A stretch of DNA of 64,000 bases. Source: Kingella pumchi. Its GTDB lineage: Bacteria; Pseudomonadota; Gammaproteobacteria; Burkholderiales; Neisseriaceae. Shown here one piece after another: positions 10,803 to 19,975 of this stretch (position 1 is its first letter; each line of letters starts with the position of its first letter). The position numbers and the translations under genes are program-made. The DNA lies in NCBI RefSeq assembly GCF_022288825.1, contig NZ_JAKOOW010000023.1, positions 24,793 through 88,792 of the forward strand. The letters are read 5' to 3'. The notes under the pieces were generated by a model. The model was not told where the DNA came from, ran no database searches, and saw nothing but the letters and a program-made list of their open reading frames with translations.

Positions 10803-13022
10803 TTAGAACGAAAGTTTCAGGCTGCCGTAGAAGGAGCGGCCGGGTTCGTTGTAGGAAGCGGCGCTGCTGTTATCAGCGCTGCGGTACAGGCGTTTGTTAA
10901 ACAGGTTGTTGATGCCCAGGCGCAGGTTCAGGTTTTTATTGAAACGGTAACCGGCGCTGATGCCGACCAAGCCGTAGGGGCTGACGGATTCGTTCGACAG
11001 GCCGGCATTACGCTCGGCATTGTTCAAAATCACTGAGCGCGGTTTCTGTTTGCCGTAGTAGGTAACATTCAGTGCGGCATCGAGTTTCTCGGTCGGCTGC
11101 CAGTTCAGGCTGCTGTTGATGGTGTACTTGGGAATCACCGACAGCGGATTGCCGGTGTCTTTGTTTACCGACTTGCGCATATAGGTAAAGTTGGTCGTCC
11201 ATTTCAGCGTGCTGTGCAGCGGCAGAGTCAGATTGCCTTCCACGCCTTCCACCAGCGCTTTTTTGGCGTTCGTCCACTGATAAAGATGGTTGCCGAGATT
11301 GCTCAAGGCAACGGCTTCGTCGCCGGCAACGATTTTGTTGCGGTAATCGTTGTGGAAATAGGCCATGGATGCCTGATAGCCGCCGCGGGCAAATTCGAAA
11401 CCGATTTCTTTATTGATGCTGGTTTCGGGTTTCAGACCGTCGTTACCGACCAGATAGCAGCGGATCGTGCCCGGCGTGCCGACTTTGCAGCCTTGTCCGC
11501 GGGTGTACAGGATGTAGTTGTGGTTACTCTGATACAGGTTCGGCGCTTTATAGGCACGGGCGATACCGCCTTTAATTGTCCATTCGCTGTTGATTTTCTG
11601 CACAAAGTTCAGGGCAGGACTCCAGTTGTTACCGGATTTGCTGTTGTGATCAAAGCGCAGTGCGGGAATCAGCTGGGTGCCGTGGCCGAAGCTGATATGG
11701 TCTTCCACATACAGGGCAAAGTTGTTCTGGCTGTTTGTTGTATTGCGGTTGGTGCCCAAGCCGGCAAAGACATCGGTTCGGCCTTGATCGGTAAAGCCCT
11801 GAGCCATCGAGCCTTTGTCGTCCAGATGGTCGTTGGTGTATTCGCTGCCGACGGTAAGCACATGATCGGCGCCGAGTTTGAAGGGAATATTGGTTTCGGC
11901 AAACAGGCGCTTGGTTTTCAAGGTACTGTCGGTAAAGTTGCGGTTTTGGTACTGGCCTTCGGGGCCGCCCATCAAACCTTCCACCAAATGCTCGTTTACG
12001 GTGCGGTCAAGCTGGGCAACCACTTTGGTGTCGCCCCAAGACCAAATGCCCTCGTGGGTCAGCGCGTTGCTGGTGCGTTTGAGGCGGGCGGTTTCTTCGC
12101 CGTAAAGCGATTTGGTCAGGTTGCTGGGGTTGTTGTTTTGGTTGTCGCCGGCGTAGATATTGCCCTGGCGGCTGTAGGAGCTGTCCAAAGTCAGGGTTTG
12201 TTCGGGCGTGATTTTCCAAGCCAGGCGGGCGGCGATATCGCGGTTTTTCACGCCGTCGCGGCCGGCGCCCAAAGTTTCGCTGCGAACGATACGGCCGCCG
12301 CGGTTTACCGTTGTGACTACGATCGGATTGATATCCTTAGCATCCGCATCGGTCTTATTCAGGCTGCCGTACAAACGGAAGCCGAGTTTGTCCTGCACGA
12401 TGGGGCCGCTGACATTAAAGCCGATGCGGTTGGTTTTGCCTTCTTTGCTGCTTTGCGGCAGGTTGGTGTACAGGTTCAGGCCGCCGCTCCATTCGCTGCT
12501 GACCTTCTTGGTCACGATATTGACCACGCCGCCGGCGGCGCCGGAGCCGTAGCGGGCGGCGGCGGGGCCGCGCAGCACGGTGATGGATTCGATTTGCTCA
12601 ACCGGCACCCAGTTGCTGTCGCCGCGGGTGTTGCGCTCGCCGCGCCAGCTGTAGCGCTCGGCATTACGCGAAGTAACGGGGCGGCCGTCGATCAGAATCA
12701 GGGTGTTTTCCGGCCCCATGCCGCGGATGTCGATCTGGCGTTTGTTGCCGCGCTCGCCCGAAGCGGTGTTGCCGGTCAGGTTGGCGCCGGGCATGGTGCG
12801 GATGATGTCGGAAATATCATTGACTGCCGGACGGCGTTCCAAATCTTTGGCGTTGATTTTCGATACGCCGAGCGACTGCTGCAGCTGGCGCTGGGCGGTA
12901 ACGTAAACGGTTTGCAGCTCCTGATCCTGCTCTTGGCCGGCGGTTTCGCCGTCGGCATAGGCAAAGCCGCTGACAAGCGCGGCGCTGAGCAGACTCAGGC
13001 GGAAAAACGGAGATGTGCGCAT
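10803..13022 (-). CDS. fepA: TonB-dependent enterobactin-type (FepA/PfeA) outer-membrane receptor
   Basis: This 739-residue receptor would import ferric catecholate siderophores. It has a Sec signal peptide (cleavage after GFAYA), a TonB box region (ELQTVYVTA), and a plug domain with the FepA hallmarks IIRTMPGANLTGN and RGMGPENTLILIDG. The barrel ends in an aromatic residue (SLKLSF). The segment NNWSPALN...RAYKAPNLYQSN is also FepA-like. I chose the ATG at 13022, with AGGA upstream, although the frame is open to 13559. No siderophore biosynthesis genes are nearby, so it probably takes up xenosiderophores. The AT-rich leader could hold a Fur site but I see no clear one. Confidence 0.93.
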   Translation of the reverse strand: MRTSPFFRLSLLSAALVSGFAYADGETAGQEQDQELQTVYVTAQRQLQQSLGVSKINAKDLERRPAVNDISDIIRTMPGANLTGNTASGERGNKRQIDIRGMGPENTLILIDGRPVTSRNAERYSWRGERNTRGDSNWVPVEQIESITVLRGPAAARYGSGAAGGVVNIVTKKVSSEWSGGLNLYTNLPQSSKEGKTNRIGFNVSGPIVQDKLGFRLYGSLNKTDADAKDINPIVVTTVNRGGRIVRSETLGAGRDGVKNRDIAARLAWKITPEQTLTLDSSYSRQGNIYAGDNQNNNPSNLTKSLYGEETARLKRTSNALTHEGIWSWGDTKVVAQLDRTVNEHLVEGLMGGPEGQYQNRNFTDSTLKTKRLFAETNIPFKLGADHVLTVGSEYTNDHLDDKGSMAQGFTDQGRTDVFAGLGTNRNTTNSQNNFALYVEDHISFGHGTQLIPALRFDHNSKSGNNWSPALNFVQKINSEWTIKGGIARAYKAPNLYQSNHNYILYTRGQGCKVGTPGTIRCYLVGNDGLKPETSINKEIGFEFARGGYQASMAYFHNDYRNKIVAGDEAVALSNLGNHLYQWTNAKKALVEGVEGNLTLPLHSTLKWTTNFTYMRKSVNKDTGNPLSVIPKYTINSSLNWQPTEKLDAALNVTYYGKQKPRSVILNNAERNAGLSNESVSPYGLVGISAGYRFNKNLNLRLGINNLFNKRLYRSADNSSAASYNEPGRSFYGSLKLSF

Positions 13023-13228
13023 AGGTTTTATCCTGTCGGTTAAGTTAAAAAAACGCCAAAAGGCGTAAAGAAAGATAAGCAATTCGTAATAATTATAGAT
13101 TAGAAAAGAAATTAGGGCAAAACGCTTAACGCGCACCGCAGCCGATGCGGACGCAGCCTGAAACGTTTTCAGGCTGCCTGCGCCGCGGCCGCAGGGTAAA
13201 ATGCGCCCTTTTTTGCCGCTTTGCCGCC

Positions 13229-14143
13229 ATGAATCCCTACACCGGCCGTTTCGCCCCCAGCCCCACCGGCCTGCTGCACATCGGTTCGCTGCTGACCGCC
13301 ACCGCATCCTACGCTGCCGCCCGTGCCGCCGGCGGGCGCTGGCTGCTGCGCATGGAAGATCTCGACCCGCCGCGCGAGATGCCCGGCGCCGCCGCCGACA
13401 TTCTGCGCACCCTTGAAGCCTTCGGTTTCGAGTGGGACGGCGAAGTCGCCTACCAAAGCCGCCGCCACGCGCTGTACCGCACGGTGCTGGCCGATTTGCA
13501 GGCGCGCAATCTGGTCTATCCCTGCTACTGCAGCCGCCGCCAATGGCAGCAGGAAGCACGCGCCGGCGCCGATGGTTTTGTCTATGGCGGCCGCTGCGCC
13601 GATCCGGCTTTCAGGCAGCCTGAAAACGGCAAAACTCCGGCCTGGCGGCTGCGCGTGCCCGATAGCGATATTGTTTTCGACGACGCCATCGTCGGCCGCT
13701 ACCGCCAGAATCTCGCCCGCGACATCGGCGACTTCGTACTTCTGCGCGCCGACGGCTTTTGGGCCTACCAGCTGGCGGTGGTGGCCGACGATGCCGAGCA
13801 GGGCATCACCCATATCGTCCGCGGCCAAGACCTGCTGGTTTCGACGCCGCGCCAAATCTGGCTGCAGCGCTGCCTGAACTATCCGCAGCCGCACTACGCC
13901 CACCTGCCGCTGCTCACCAACCGCGCCGGCCAGAAATGGTCGAAGCAGACCCTCGCCCCCGCCCTTGATTTGGCGCGACGCGAACAGCTGCTGCGGCAGG
14001 TGATGGCCTATCTTCAGCTGCCGCCCTGCCCAGCCGTGGACAAACCGCAGGATCTGCTCGCCTGGGCGGTGCGCCATTGGGACATCGCCCGCATTCCGCC
14101 GCAGCCAATCTGCACCGAAGATGCGCCGGCCGAAACCGTTTAA
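13229..14143 (+). CDS. gluQ: Glutamyl-Q tRNA(Asp) synthetase
   Basis: This 304-residue truncated GluRS paralogue attaches glutamate to the queuosine base of tRNA-Asp and lacks the anticodon-binding domain. The class I motifs are [13 protein letters not shown] (HIGH-type) and KWSKQ (KMSKS-type). The zinc site cysteines (PCYCSRR and a later GGRC) are present. I chose the ATG at 13229 ([14 protein letters not shown]) because it places the HIGH motif near the N-terminus as in the family. An uptake motif encodes FRQPEN inside the gene. Confidence 0.93.
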   Translation: MNPYTGRFAPSPTGLLHIGSLLTATASYAAARAAGGRWLLRMEDLDPPREMPGAAADILRTLEAFGFEWDGEVAYQSRRHALYRTVLADLQARNLVYPCYCSRRQWQQEARAGADGFVYGGRCADPAFRQPENGKTPAWRLRVPDSDIVFDDAIVGRYRQNLARDIGDFVLLRADGFWAYQLAVVADDAEQGITHIVRGQDLLVSTPRQIWLQRCLNYPQPHYAHLPLLTNRAGQKWSKQTLAPALDLARREQLLRQVMAYLQLPPCPAVDKPQDLLAWAVRHWDIARIPPQPICTEDAPAETV

Positions 14144-14233
14144 CAAGCAGCCTGAAAGCGCCTGCCCGGCTTTCAGGCTGCCAAAAGCGTTGGGGCAAAC
14201 TTTCAGGCTGCCTGCAAGACGGTTTTGCGGTTT

Positions 14234-14272
14234 TCAGGCTGCCTGCGTAGCGTAGCAAAGTTGCGGAGCTAA
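14234..14272 (+). repeat. GTAGCGTAGC repeat, copy 1
   Basis: An uptake motif half (CAGGCTGCCTG) runs directly into CGTAGCGTAGC, then AAAGTTGCGGAGCTAAA. The same ~39 bp unit is found at 17997, 37642 and 44555, always intergenic. A perfect GTAGCGTAGC core is common to all four copies. Confidence 0.8.
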
Positions 14273-14328
14273 AGCCGCTTTGCCAAGCCGGCATGCCGCG
14301 CGTAGAGATGGCGGGCGGTTTCTTAGGC

Positions 14329-14334
14329 TATAAT
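14329..14334 (+). promoter_or_regulatory. Probable -10 element before the DUF2185 gene
   Basis: A perfect TATAAT is followed by CCGCCC, 30 bases before the start codon. The arrangement is like that at dxs. No convincing -35 box is seen. Confidence 0.45.
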
Positions 14335-14364
14335 CCGCCCTTTCTACACTTCCCGCCTGCCGCC

Positions 14365-14688
14365 ATGAACGCCTTTGCCCAAGCCCTGTCCGCCGCCCTT
14401 CAATACGCCATCGTCAGCCGCGAAATCAGCGCCGGTGATGCCGCCGCCGGCTTCGTTTACCGCGAAGCGCCGGCCTTCGAGCAAGACAGCGGCTGGCGTT
14501 TTTTCAGCGGCGCGGAAAGCGACGAATTCTGCGAAGACGCCGCCAATTTCGACACCCTGCCGCTCTCGCAGGCGCTCGAACTCTGCCCCGAAGCCGCCGC
14601 GCTGATGAACGAAACCGCCGGCGCCTGGGAATGGGACGACGATGCCGGCCGCTTTCAGGCTGCCGCCGACTGGCAGCCGCAGGATTAG
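14365..14688 (+). CDS. DUF2185 (Imm33-like) domain protein
   Basis: This is a 107-residue acidic protein. The pattern [19 protein letters not shown]...[18 protein letters not shown] is typical of DUF2185, a domain also classed as a putative immunity protein (Imm33-like) and found widely as a single-domain protein. No toxin gene is adjacent, so an immunity role cannot be argued from context. I chose the ATG at 14365, downstream of the -10 element. Confidence 0.75.
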   Translation: MNAFAQALSAALQYAIVSREISAGDAAAGFVYREAPAFEQDSGWRFFSGAESDEFCEDAANFDTLPLSQALELCPEAAALMNETAGAWEWDDDAGRFQAAADWQPQD

Positions 14689-14726
14689 TCCTTCCCCCTT
14701 TCATCCACCTTCACAAGATCCCCGTC

Positions 14727-15191
14727 ATGAAAACCATCGAACCCCTAAGCGGCGATTTTCGCCTGCGTATCGGCATCGTCCAAGCCCGTTTTTCCAACGA
14801 AATCGGCAGCGCCATGTTGAAAGTAGCCCACCAGAAACTGATCGAATTGGGCGTGGCCGACGACGATATCGTCGTCGCCACCGTGCCCGGCGCGCTGGAA
14901 ATTCCGCTGGCGCTGCAGCAGATGGCGCGCGCACGCACCAAATTCGACGCGCTGATCGCCATCGGCGCGGTGATCCGCGGCGAAACCTACCATTTCGAGC
15001 TGGTGTCCAACGAATCGGGCGCCGGTATCACCCGCGTCGGCCTGGATCACGACATCCCGATCGCCAATGCCGTGCTCACCACCGAAAACGACGAACAGGC
15101 GCACGCGCGCATTGAAGAAAAAGCCCGTGATGCCGCCCTTGTCGCCGTAGAAGGCGCCCGCCTGAAAGCCGCGCTGCACTACCATCTTTAA
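14727..15191 (+). CDS. ribH: 6,7-dimethyl-8-ribityllumazine synthase
   Basis: The enzyme joins the ribityl-uracil and dihydroxybutanone-phosphate precursors in the penultimate step of riboflavin synthesis; it forms large icosahedral or smaller oligomers. It has 154 residues, the normal length. [11 protein letters not shown], the [11 protein letters not shown] motif and [13 protein letters not shown], with the catalytic His region, are all intact. nusB follows 28 bases later, a common bacterial pairing. Confidence 0.97.
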   Translation: MKTIEPLSGDFRLRIGIVQARFSNEIGSAMLKVAHQKLIELGVADDDIVVATVPGALEIPLALQQMARARTKFDALIAIGAVIRGETYHFELVSNESGAGITRVGLDHDIPIANAVLTTENDEQAHARIEEKARDAALVAVEGARLKAALHYHL

Positions 15192-15219
15192 ACGCTTCCC
15201 GCCACACAGGAACCCTCCG

Positions 15220-15756
15220 ATGAAAAGCAAACCTTTCCTGCCCTCGCCGCGCCGCCGCGCCCGCGAATACGCCGTGCAGTCGCTCTACCAGATCCAAATC
15301 AATCCCGACATCCTGCCCGAGCAAGCCGCCAAAAGCGTGTACGACAGCATCGCCAAAGACAAAGCCGCCGCCCGCAGCGCGCTGGAAAGCCGCGACGACG
15401 GCGCCGCTCCCGCCGCAGCGCTGGCCAAGCTCGATAATCTCGAAAGCACCGCCACCGAGCTGTACGCCGCCATCTTTTTCGGCGCCCATGCGCGCGAGAA
15501 CGAGCTGATGACCATCATCCGCCCGCTGCTCGACCGCGACGAGAAAACCGTCAACCCCATCGAACGCTGCGTGCTGCTGATGGCGGCTTTCGAACTCAAA
15601 GCCATGCCGGAAACGCCCTATCCGGTGATCATCAACGAAGCCATTGAAATTACCAAAACCTTCGGCGGCACCGACAGCCACAAATTCGTCAACGGCATTC
15701 TCGACAAACTGGCGGCCGAACTGCGCCCGCACGATCCAAAGCCCAAAGCGCATTAA
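15220..15756 (+). CDS. nusB: Transcription antitermination protein NusB
   Basis: NusB binds boxA RNA with NusE (S10) and supports rRNA antitermination. The 178-residue protein starts with an arginine-rich RRRAREYAVQSLYQIQ helix and ends with NPIERCVLLMAAFEL...YPVIINEAIEITKTFGGTDSHKFVNGILD, the family signature. It is slightly longer than the E. coli protein because of an Ala-rich segment near residues 48-68. It probably forms an operon with ribH. Confidence 0.96.
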   Translation: MKSKPFLPSPRRRAREYAVQSLYQIQINPDILPEQAAKSVYDSIAKDKAAARSALESRDDGAAPAAALAKLDNLESTATELYAAIFFGAHARENELMTIIRPLLDRDEKTVNPIERCVLLMAAFELKAMPETPYPVIINEAIEITKTFGGTDSHKFVNGILDKLAAELRPHDPKPKAH

Positions 15757-15873
15757 GGCACGCCGGCACAGGTTTTCAGGCTGCCTTTCCCATCAAAGCA
15801 GCCTGAAAAGGCAGCCTGAAAACGCCGCACCCGTTTTACCGACAGCCGGCACGCCGGCACAAGGAGCTACACC

Positions 15874-16212
15874 ATGAAACAGACTTCGCTGTTTTTCCCG
15901 CTGCTGCTGATTATCTTCGGCGTGCTGTGGTTCTTAAAAAGCATGCACTGGTTCCCCGAAACCAGCGACATCATCGCCTTTTTCCTGATTGCCGCCGGCA
16001 TTCTGGTGTTTGTGCTCGACGGCTTTAACAAACAATCCGTCGTCAGCGCGCCGCTGCTGATGTATTTCGGCGGCGCGCTGTATGTGAACCAGCACCACGA
16101 CTATCCGGTATCGCCGATGGCGGCGCTGGGGCTGGTGCTGTGGGGGCTGTGCCTGCTGCTGGCACGCAGCGGGCTGGTGCCGCCGAAACACCGCGAATGG
16201 AACGGCAGCTGA
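15874..16212 (+). CDS. Small integral membrane protein, LiaI/LiaF-N-like (DUF5668-type)
   Basis: This 112-residue protein has about four hydrophobic segments (FFPLLLIIFGVLWFL, IAFFLIAAGILVFVL, a segment around LMYFGGALYV, and MAALGLVLWGLCLLLA). The architecture resembles the LiaI-LiaF-like transmembrane region. A good AAGGAG precedes the start. The specific function is unknown. Confidence 0.6.
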   Translation: MKQTSLFFPLLLIIFGVLWFLKSMHWFPETSDIIAFFLIAAGILVFVLDGFNKQSVVSAPLLMYFGGALYVNQHHDYPVSPMAALGLVLWGLCLLLARSGLVPPKHREWNGS

Positions 16213-16236
16213 TTGCCCGTCCCCAAACATAACAAG

Positions 16237-16278
16237 GCAGCCTGAAAACCGAAAATACGGTTTTCAGGCTGCTTTTTT
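16237..16278. terminator. Inverted uptake-sequence pair between convergent genes
   Basis: GCAGCCTGAAAACCG pairs with its inverse complement across a 6-base loop and is followed by six T on the + strand. It lies between the small membrane protein gene (+) and tatC (-). Confidence 0.8.
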
Positions 16279-16305
16279 GCGCGGAGGCTGCCGCGGGATA
16301 ACGGA

Positions 16306-17064
16306 TTACTGCTGCGGTGTTTTTTCGTTTTCCGCCGCCGCTTTGCCGCCAAAACGGCAGACGATAATGCCGATTTCGTAGAGTAGCAGCATCGGCACCG
16401 CCAGCATAAACTGCGACAGCACGTCGGGCGGGGTCAGCACCGCGGCGACAATAAAGGCGCCCACCACCACATACGGCCGCGCCTGCTTCAGTTTTTCCAG
16501 GCTGATCACGCCCATGCGGTGCAGCAGCACCACCGCCACCGGCACTTCAAAAGCGGTGCCGAAGGCGACAAACATGCCGATGACGAAAGACACGTAATTG
16601 CCGATGTCGGTGGCCATATTCACGCCGTCGGGCGTGGTGCCGCTCAAGAATTTGAACACCACCGGAAACACCAGGAAATAGCAAAACGCCATGCCGGCGG
16701 CAAACAGCGTCAGGCTCGAGAGCAGCAGCGGCAGCACCAGCCGTTTTTCCTGCTTGTAGAGCGCGGGGGCGACAAACGCCCACAGCTGGAACAGCGTATG
16801 CGGCAGCGACAGCAGAAAGGCGGCCATCGCCGTTACCTTCAACGGCACGAAAAACGGCGCCGCCACATCGGTGGCAATCATGTGCGTGCCCTGCGGCAGC
16901 GCCGCCATCAGCGGCTGCGCCACCAGCGCGTAAATCTGCTTGGCAAAGGGCAAAAGCGCGAGCAGGCACAGCACGAACACCGACGCCGCCCACAGCAGGC
17001 GGCGGCGCAGTTCGATCAGGTGCTCGATCAGGGGCTGGCCCACGCCCAGTTGTTCTTCGCTCAA
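16306..17064 (-). CDS. tatC: Sec-independent protein translocase subunit TatC
   Basis: TatC is the core receptor for twin-arginine signal peptides in the inner membrane. The 252-residue protein has six transmembrane segments and the conserved N-terminal IEHLIELRRRLL and FFVPLKV motifs. The start is a TTG at 17064 that overlaps the tatB stop (TTGA); it is preceded by a strong AAGGAG at the right distance, and no ATG occurs before the first membrane segment. tatA, tatB and tatC form one operon. Confidence 0.95.
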   Translation of the reverse strand: MSEEQLGVGQPLIEHLIELRRRLLWAASVFVLCLLALLPFAKQIYALVAQPLMAALPQGTHMIATDVAAPFFVPLKVTAMAAFLLSLPHTLFQLWAFVAPALYKQEKRLVLPLLLSSLTLFAAGMAFCYFLVFPVVFKFLSGTTPDGVNMATDIGNYVSFVIGMFVAFGTAFEVPVAVVLLHRMGVISLEKLKQARPYVVVGAFIVAAVLTPPDVLSQFMLAVPMLLLYEIGIIVCRFGGKAAAENEKTPQQ

Positions 17065-17513
17065 CGGCGGCTCCTTAAGCGCGGCTTGGGACGGTAGCGC
17101 GGGCGCAGGTCGCGTTTGCGCGCCATCGCCTGTTTGCGCAGCGATTTGGTATAAAAACCGGCCTGAACCGGCGGCGGGGCGTATTCGTCGATACCGAAGT
17201 CGGCGGGCGTTTTCAGCGGCGGCAGGCGCTCCCAGGCCGACAGGCCGTCGGCATCGCGGCCGATGTCGGCAGCGGCTTCGTTCAGGCTGCCCTGCAATTG
17301 GCCGGCGGCCTGCTGCAATTCGTCTTTCACCGCAGAGAGTTCGGACGCTTCAACCTGGCGCATCAGCTCTTCTTTCATGCCGGCAGCCAGGCTGCGGATT
17401 TTGCCCGCCCAGCGGCCGGCGGTGCGCGCCACTTTGGGCAGGCGCTCGGGGCCGAGCACCACCAGCGCGACGGCGCCCGCTACCAGCATTTCGTTGAAGC
17501 TGAAATCAAACAT
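17061..17513 (-). CDS. tatB: Sec-independent protein translocase subunit TatB
   Basis: TatB forms the substrate receptor with TatC. The 150-residue protein has the N-terminal transmembrane helix MFDFSFNEMLVAGAVALVVLG, then the PERLPKVAR hinge and a long amphipathic helix. The tail is basic (RKRDLRPRYRPKPRLRSRR). An internal uptake motif encodes GSLNE. Its end overlaps the tatC start. Confidence 0.93.
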   Translation of the reverse strand: MFDFSFNEMLVAGAVALVVLGPERLPKVARTAGRWAGKIRSLAAGMKEELMRQVEASELSAVKDELQQAAGQLQGSLNEAAADIGRDADGLSAWERLPPLKTPADFGIDEYAPPPVQAGFYTKSLRKQAMARKRDLRPRYRPKPRLRSRR

Positions 17514-17520
17514 TGGTTTT

Positions 17521-17754
17521 TCAGGCTGCTTTGCCGCCGTCGGACGATTCGCCGCCTTCGGCTTTTTCTGCGGTGTTTTCAGCGGTTTTTTCCGCAGGGG
17601 CGTCTTTATTTTCGCTGCCCTGGTTCAGGCCTTCTTTGAAATCGTGCACCGCGCCGCCCAGATCGCGGCCGATGTTGCGCAGTTTGGCGGTGCCGAATAC
17701 CAGCACCACTATCAGTAAAACGATCAGCCAGTGGCTGACAGATGAGAGACCCAT
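17521..17754 (-). CDS. tatA: Sec-independent protein translocase subunit TatA
   Basis: TatA oligomerises to form the transport pore. The 77-residue protein has an N-terminal membrane helix ([15 protein letters not shown]), the [17 protein letters not shown] hinge and amphipathic helix, and an acidic low-complexity tail. The stop codon comes from an uptake motif, giving the C-terminus GGKAA. tatB starts 7 bases after the stop. Confidence 0.94.
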   Translation of the reverse strand: MGLSSVSHWLIVLLIVVLVFGTAKLRNIGRDLGGAVHDFKEGLNQGSENKDAPAEKTAENTAEKAEGGESSDGGKAA

Positions 17755-18058
17755 GATGTTTCCTTTCGGGTAAGGGACGGATGCGGCGGATGCCGGCCGC
17801 GCCGTTCGGATCGGGTAAAACGGTTTTCAGGCTGCCTGAAAGCGTTGCGGGGCGGTATCGGCGGCCGATACGGCTGTCTTTTATGCAAGCAGCCTGAAAT
17901 AGCGATATTTCAGGCTGCCGTATTGTAATTTATTTTGCCGGCCGCAGGCGCGTTTTTTGGCACGAGCGGCGCTTGGGGCTCAACGGCCGCCACGGTTTTA
18001 GCTCCGCAACTGCGCTACGCTACGCAGGCTGCCTGAAACGCGGCAACGGCGCTGCCGC
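17755..18058. other. Intergenic region between tatA and creA
   Basis: This ~300 bp stretch has no gene. It holds uptake motifs at about 17823-17841 and an inverted pair at about 17887-17920 (CAGCCTGAAATAG...CAGGCTGCCG). Copy 2 of the GTAGCGTAGC repeat lies at 17997. Confidence 0.7.
17997..18035 (-). repeat. GTAGCGTAGC repeat, copy 2
   Basis: On the minus strand this reads CAGGCAGCCTGCGTAGCGTA, then GCGCAGTTGCGGAGCTAAA. It is the same unit as at 14234, in the opposite orientation and again intergenic. Confidence 0.8.
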
Positions 18059-18604
18059 TCAGGATTTGAGCGGCGTAATCACGCACACGCCGTGCACCTG
18101 CTTGCCTTCGGACTGCGCGGCTTCAACGCCGGAAGCGGGTACGCCGCCGTAGCAGGCGATGCTGCTGAGCGAGTTTTTCGGCGAGCCTTGGATGATTTTG
18201 TCGCTGTATACCAGATAGGCGAAGGCTTTGCGCTTGGGGTCGTAGTAGCGGATGATCTGCTGGCTTTTGAAGGCGAAGCTGGCGCTGCGTTTGAACACTT
18301 GGCGCGGTTTTTTCACCACGTTTTCGTCGTATTCGATCTGCGGCGCGCTCTGCACGCAGGATACCGATGCGTCGCTGGCGTCTTCTTCCAGATTCACCGT
18401 TTCTTTCAGGCCGCCTTTTTTGGCGTAGGAAATATAGCAGGCCACGCCTTTGACGTCGGGATCGTCGAAACCTTCCACTTCGATGCGGTCGTTCTTGCCC
18501 AGCAGGTTGAATACGGTGTCGGCATCGCCGATTTTGTCGGTGTCTTGGCCGCAGGCGGCCAGCGCCAGCGCCAGCGCGCACAGCAGGGGCAGATGGGGTT
18601 TCAC
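18059..18604 (-). CDS. creA: CreA family protein
   Basis: This 181-residue exported protein has a signal ending LALALAAC, which fits a lipobox. The CreA core is clear: DADTVFNLLGKNDRIEVEGFDDPDVKGVACYISYAKKGG, then EDASDASVSCVQ. The function of CreA is unknown even in E. coli. The start is a GTG at 18604 with AAGGA nine bases upstream, placing the signal peptide correctly. Confidence 0.9.
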   Translation of the reverse strand: MKPHLPLLCALALALAACGQDTDKIGDADTVFNLLGKNDRIEVEGFDDPDVKGVACYISYAKKGGLKETVNLEEDASDASVSCVQSAPQIEYDENVVKKPRQVFKRSASFAFKSQQIIRYYDPKRKAFAYLVYSDKIIQGSPKNSLSSIACYGGVPASGVEAAQSEGKQVHGVCVITPLKS

Positions 18605-18639
18605 GGGCTTCGTCCTTGTTTCGGGTTTTCTGGCTGCTT

Positions 18640-18672
18640 TTCAGGCTGCCGCGATTAAGGCAGCCTGAAAAG
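18640..18672. terminator. Inverted uptake-sequence pair downstream of greA
   Basis: TTTTCAGGCTGCC and GGCAGCCTGAAAA face each other across a short loop, between the greA stop and the creA start on the minus strand. It may terminate greA. Confidence 0.6.
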
Positions 18673-18683
18673 CAAAACGGCCG

Positions 18684-19160
18684 TCAGATGTATTCGACGC
18701 TGACGATTTCGTATTCGCGCACGCCGCCGGGCGCCTGCACTTCGGCGATGTCGCCCTCTTCTTTGCCGATCATCGCACGGGCGATGGGCGAATTGACGGA
18801 GATTTTGAAATGCTTGATATCGGCTTCGTCGTCGCCGACGATTTGGTAGCGCACTTCGTCGCCGTTGTCGGCATCGGACAGGGTTACGGTGGCGCCGAAC
18901 ACCACTTTGCCCTCGGCGTGGATTTCGGCGGGTTTGACTACCAGGGCGCGGGCGAGCTTGCCTTCGATTTCGGCAATGCGCCCTTCGATAAAGCCCTGGC
19001 GCTCTTTGGCGGCTTCGTATTCGGCGTTTTCCGACAAATCGCCGTGCGAGCGCGCTTCGGCAATCGCGGCGATTACTTCGGGACGGGCAACGCTCTTGAG
19101 CTGCTGCAGTTCGCCGCGCAACAGTTCGGCGCCGTATTCGGTTAAGGGGATTTTTTGCAT
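18684..19160 (-). CDS. greA: Transcription elongation factor GreA
   Basis: GreA stimulates RNA cleavage in backtracked RNA polymerase. The 158-residue protein has an N-terminal coiled coil ([21 protein letters not shown]...[20 protein letters not shown]) carrying the acidic tip DLSEN, and a FKBP-like C-terminal domain ending [19 protein letters not shown] chose the ATG at 19160 because it follows GAGGAGA and matches family starts. Confidence 0.97.
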   Translation of the reverse strand: MQKIPLTEYGAELLRGELQQLKSVARPEVIAAIAEARSHGDLSENAEYEAAKERQGFIEGRIAEIEGKLARALVVKPAEIHAEGKVVFGATVTLSDADNGDEVRYQIVGDDEADIKHFKISVNSPIARAMIGKEEGDIAEVQAPGGVREYEIVSVEYI

Positions 19161-19208
19161 AGTGGTTCTCCTCAGGCGTCTTTCAGACTGCCTGAAATCA
19201 ATAAAAAG

Positions 19209-19234
19209 GCAAGCCGCTGTCTTCGGCGGCTTGC
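19209..19234 (-). terminator. Rho-independent terminator
   Basis: GCAAGCCGC and GCGGCTTGC form a stem with a short loop, followed on the minus strand by CTTTTTATT. It ends transcription of the lipoprotein gene at 19333 before greA. Unlike most hairpins here it is not made of uptake motifs. Confidence 0.8.
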
Positions 19235-19332
19235 GGGTATGGAAAGATTGTGGCGCATTGTACCAAACCGGCAATAAAAAACAATACGGCGGGGAAGCCC
19301 TGCTCCGCCCGCCTGATTCGGCCGCTATCGGT

Positions 19333-19791
19333 TTATTTGAGCGGCGTCATGCCCATGTGTTCGAGCAGGAAGTTGGCAAATGCGGGGTTGCTCGGCTTTT
19401 TGCGCACATACGGCCAGCGCTGCTGCCAGCCTTTGAGCGCGTTTTCAACGTAATTCTTCGCCTGCTGCGGGCTGATTTTGCCCGATTGGCTGTCCACCGC
19501 AGCGCGCAGGTAAACGTCGTACACGCTGTCATCGACGCTGTTGGCGCCCACCAGTTTCAGGCGGTAACGGTTCAGGTATTGCGCGGCTTGGACTTTGGTC
19601 ATTTTGCCGCCGCGCACCTGCGTGCCCAAACGCTGGGCTTCAGCGCGGATTTTGGCAACATCCGACCAGTGGCTGGATGCGAGCGTGTAGCCGCTGTCGG
19701 CCGGACGGCTGCTCGGCGGATTCAGGGTGGCGTCGCAAGCGGCCAGCGCCAGCATGGCGGCAAGCAGCAGGACGGGGGATTTTCTTACCAT
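19333..19791 (-). CDS. Putative lipoprotein of unknown function
   Basis: This 152-residue protein has a lipoprotein signal ([19 protein letters not shown]). The mature part is helical and basic, with [15 protein letters not shown] and [21 protein letters not shown] chose the ATG at 19791 rather than 19809 because GGAG lies eight bases before it. Conserved-looking but not a family I can name. It precedes greA and has its own terminator. Confidence 0.75.
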   Translation of the reverse strand: MVRKSPVLLLAAMLALAACDATLNPPSSRPADSGYTLASSHWSDVAKIRAEAQRLGTQVRGGKMTKVQAAQYLNRYRLKLVGANSVDDSVYDVYLRAAVDSQSGKISPQQAKNYVENALKGWQQRWPYVRKKPSNPAFANFLLEHMGMTPLK

Positions 19792-19975
19792 CACGGGCAA
19801 TCTCCACATAAAACGGGCCGGCGCGTTTCAGGCAGTCTGAAAAAATACGGCGCGCAACGCACCAACCAAAATAACCGGGTTGAAAAATGCCGCGATTCTA
19901 CCCGATTTCAGGCTGCCGTAAAAGCAGCGGACCGCCCCGCCGGATGCCGGGACAGTCCGCGCAAAGCAGCCTGAA

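Noticed and set aside
11214..13043. 609-codon open frame on the + strand opposite the FepA-type receptor gene
   Set aside because: It is the mirror of a GC-rich real gene; the protein has no recognisable domain and its composition follows the antisense of the receptor. The same applies to long frames at 6568-7779, 27427-29106 and 40148-41047.
13023..13140. Fur box upstream of the FepA-type gene
   Set aside because: The leader is AT-rich around 13076-13110 but does not give a convincing match to the GATAAT repeats.
14365..14688. Toxin-immunity locus suggested by the Imm33-like domain
   Set aside because: The neighbours are gluQ and ribH; no polymorphic toxin or secretion-linked gene is near.
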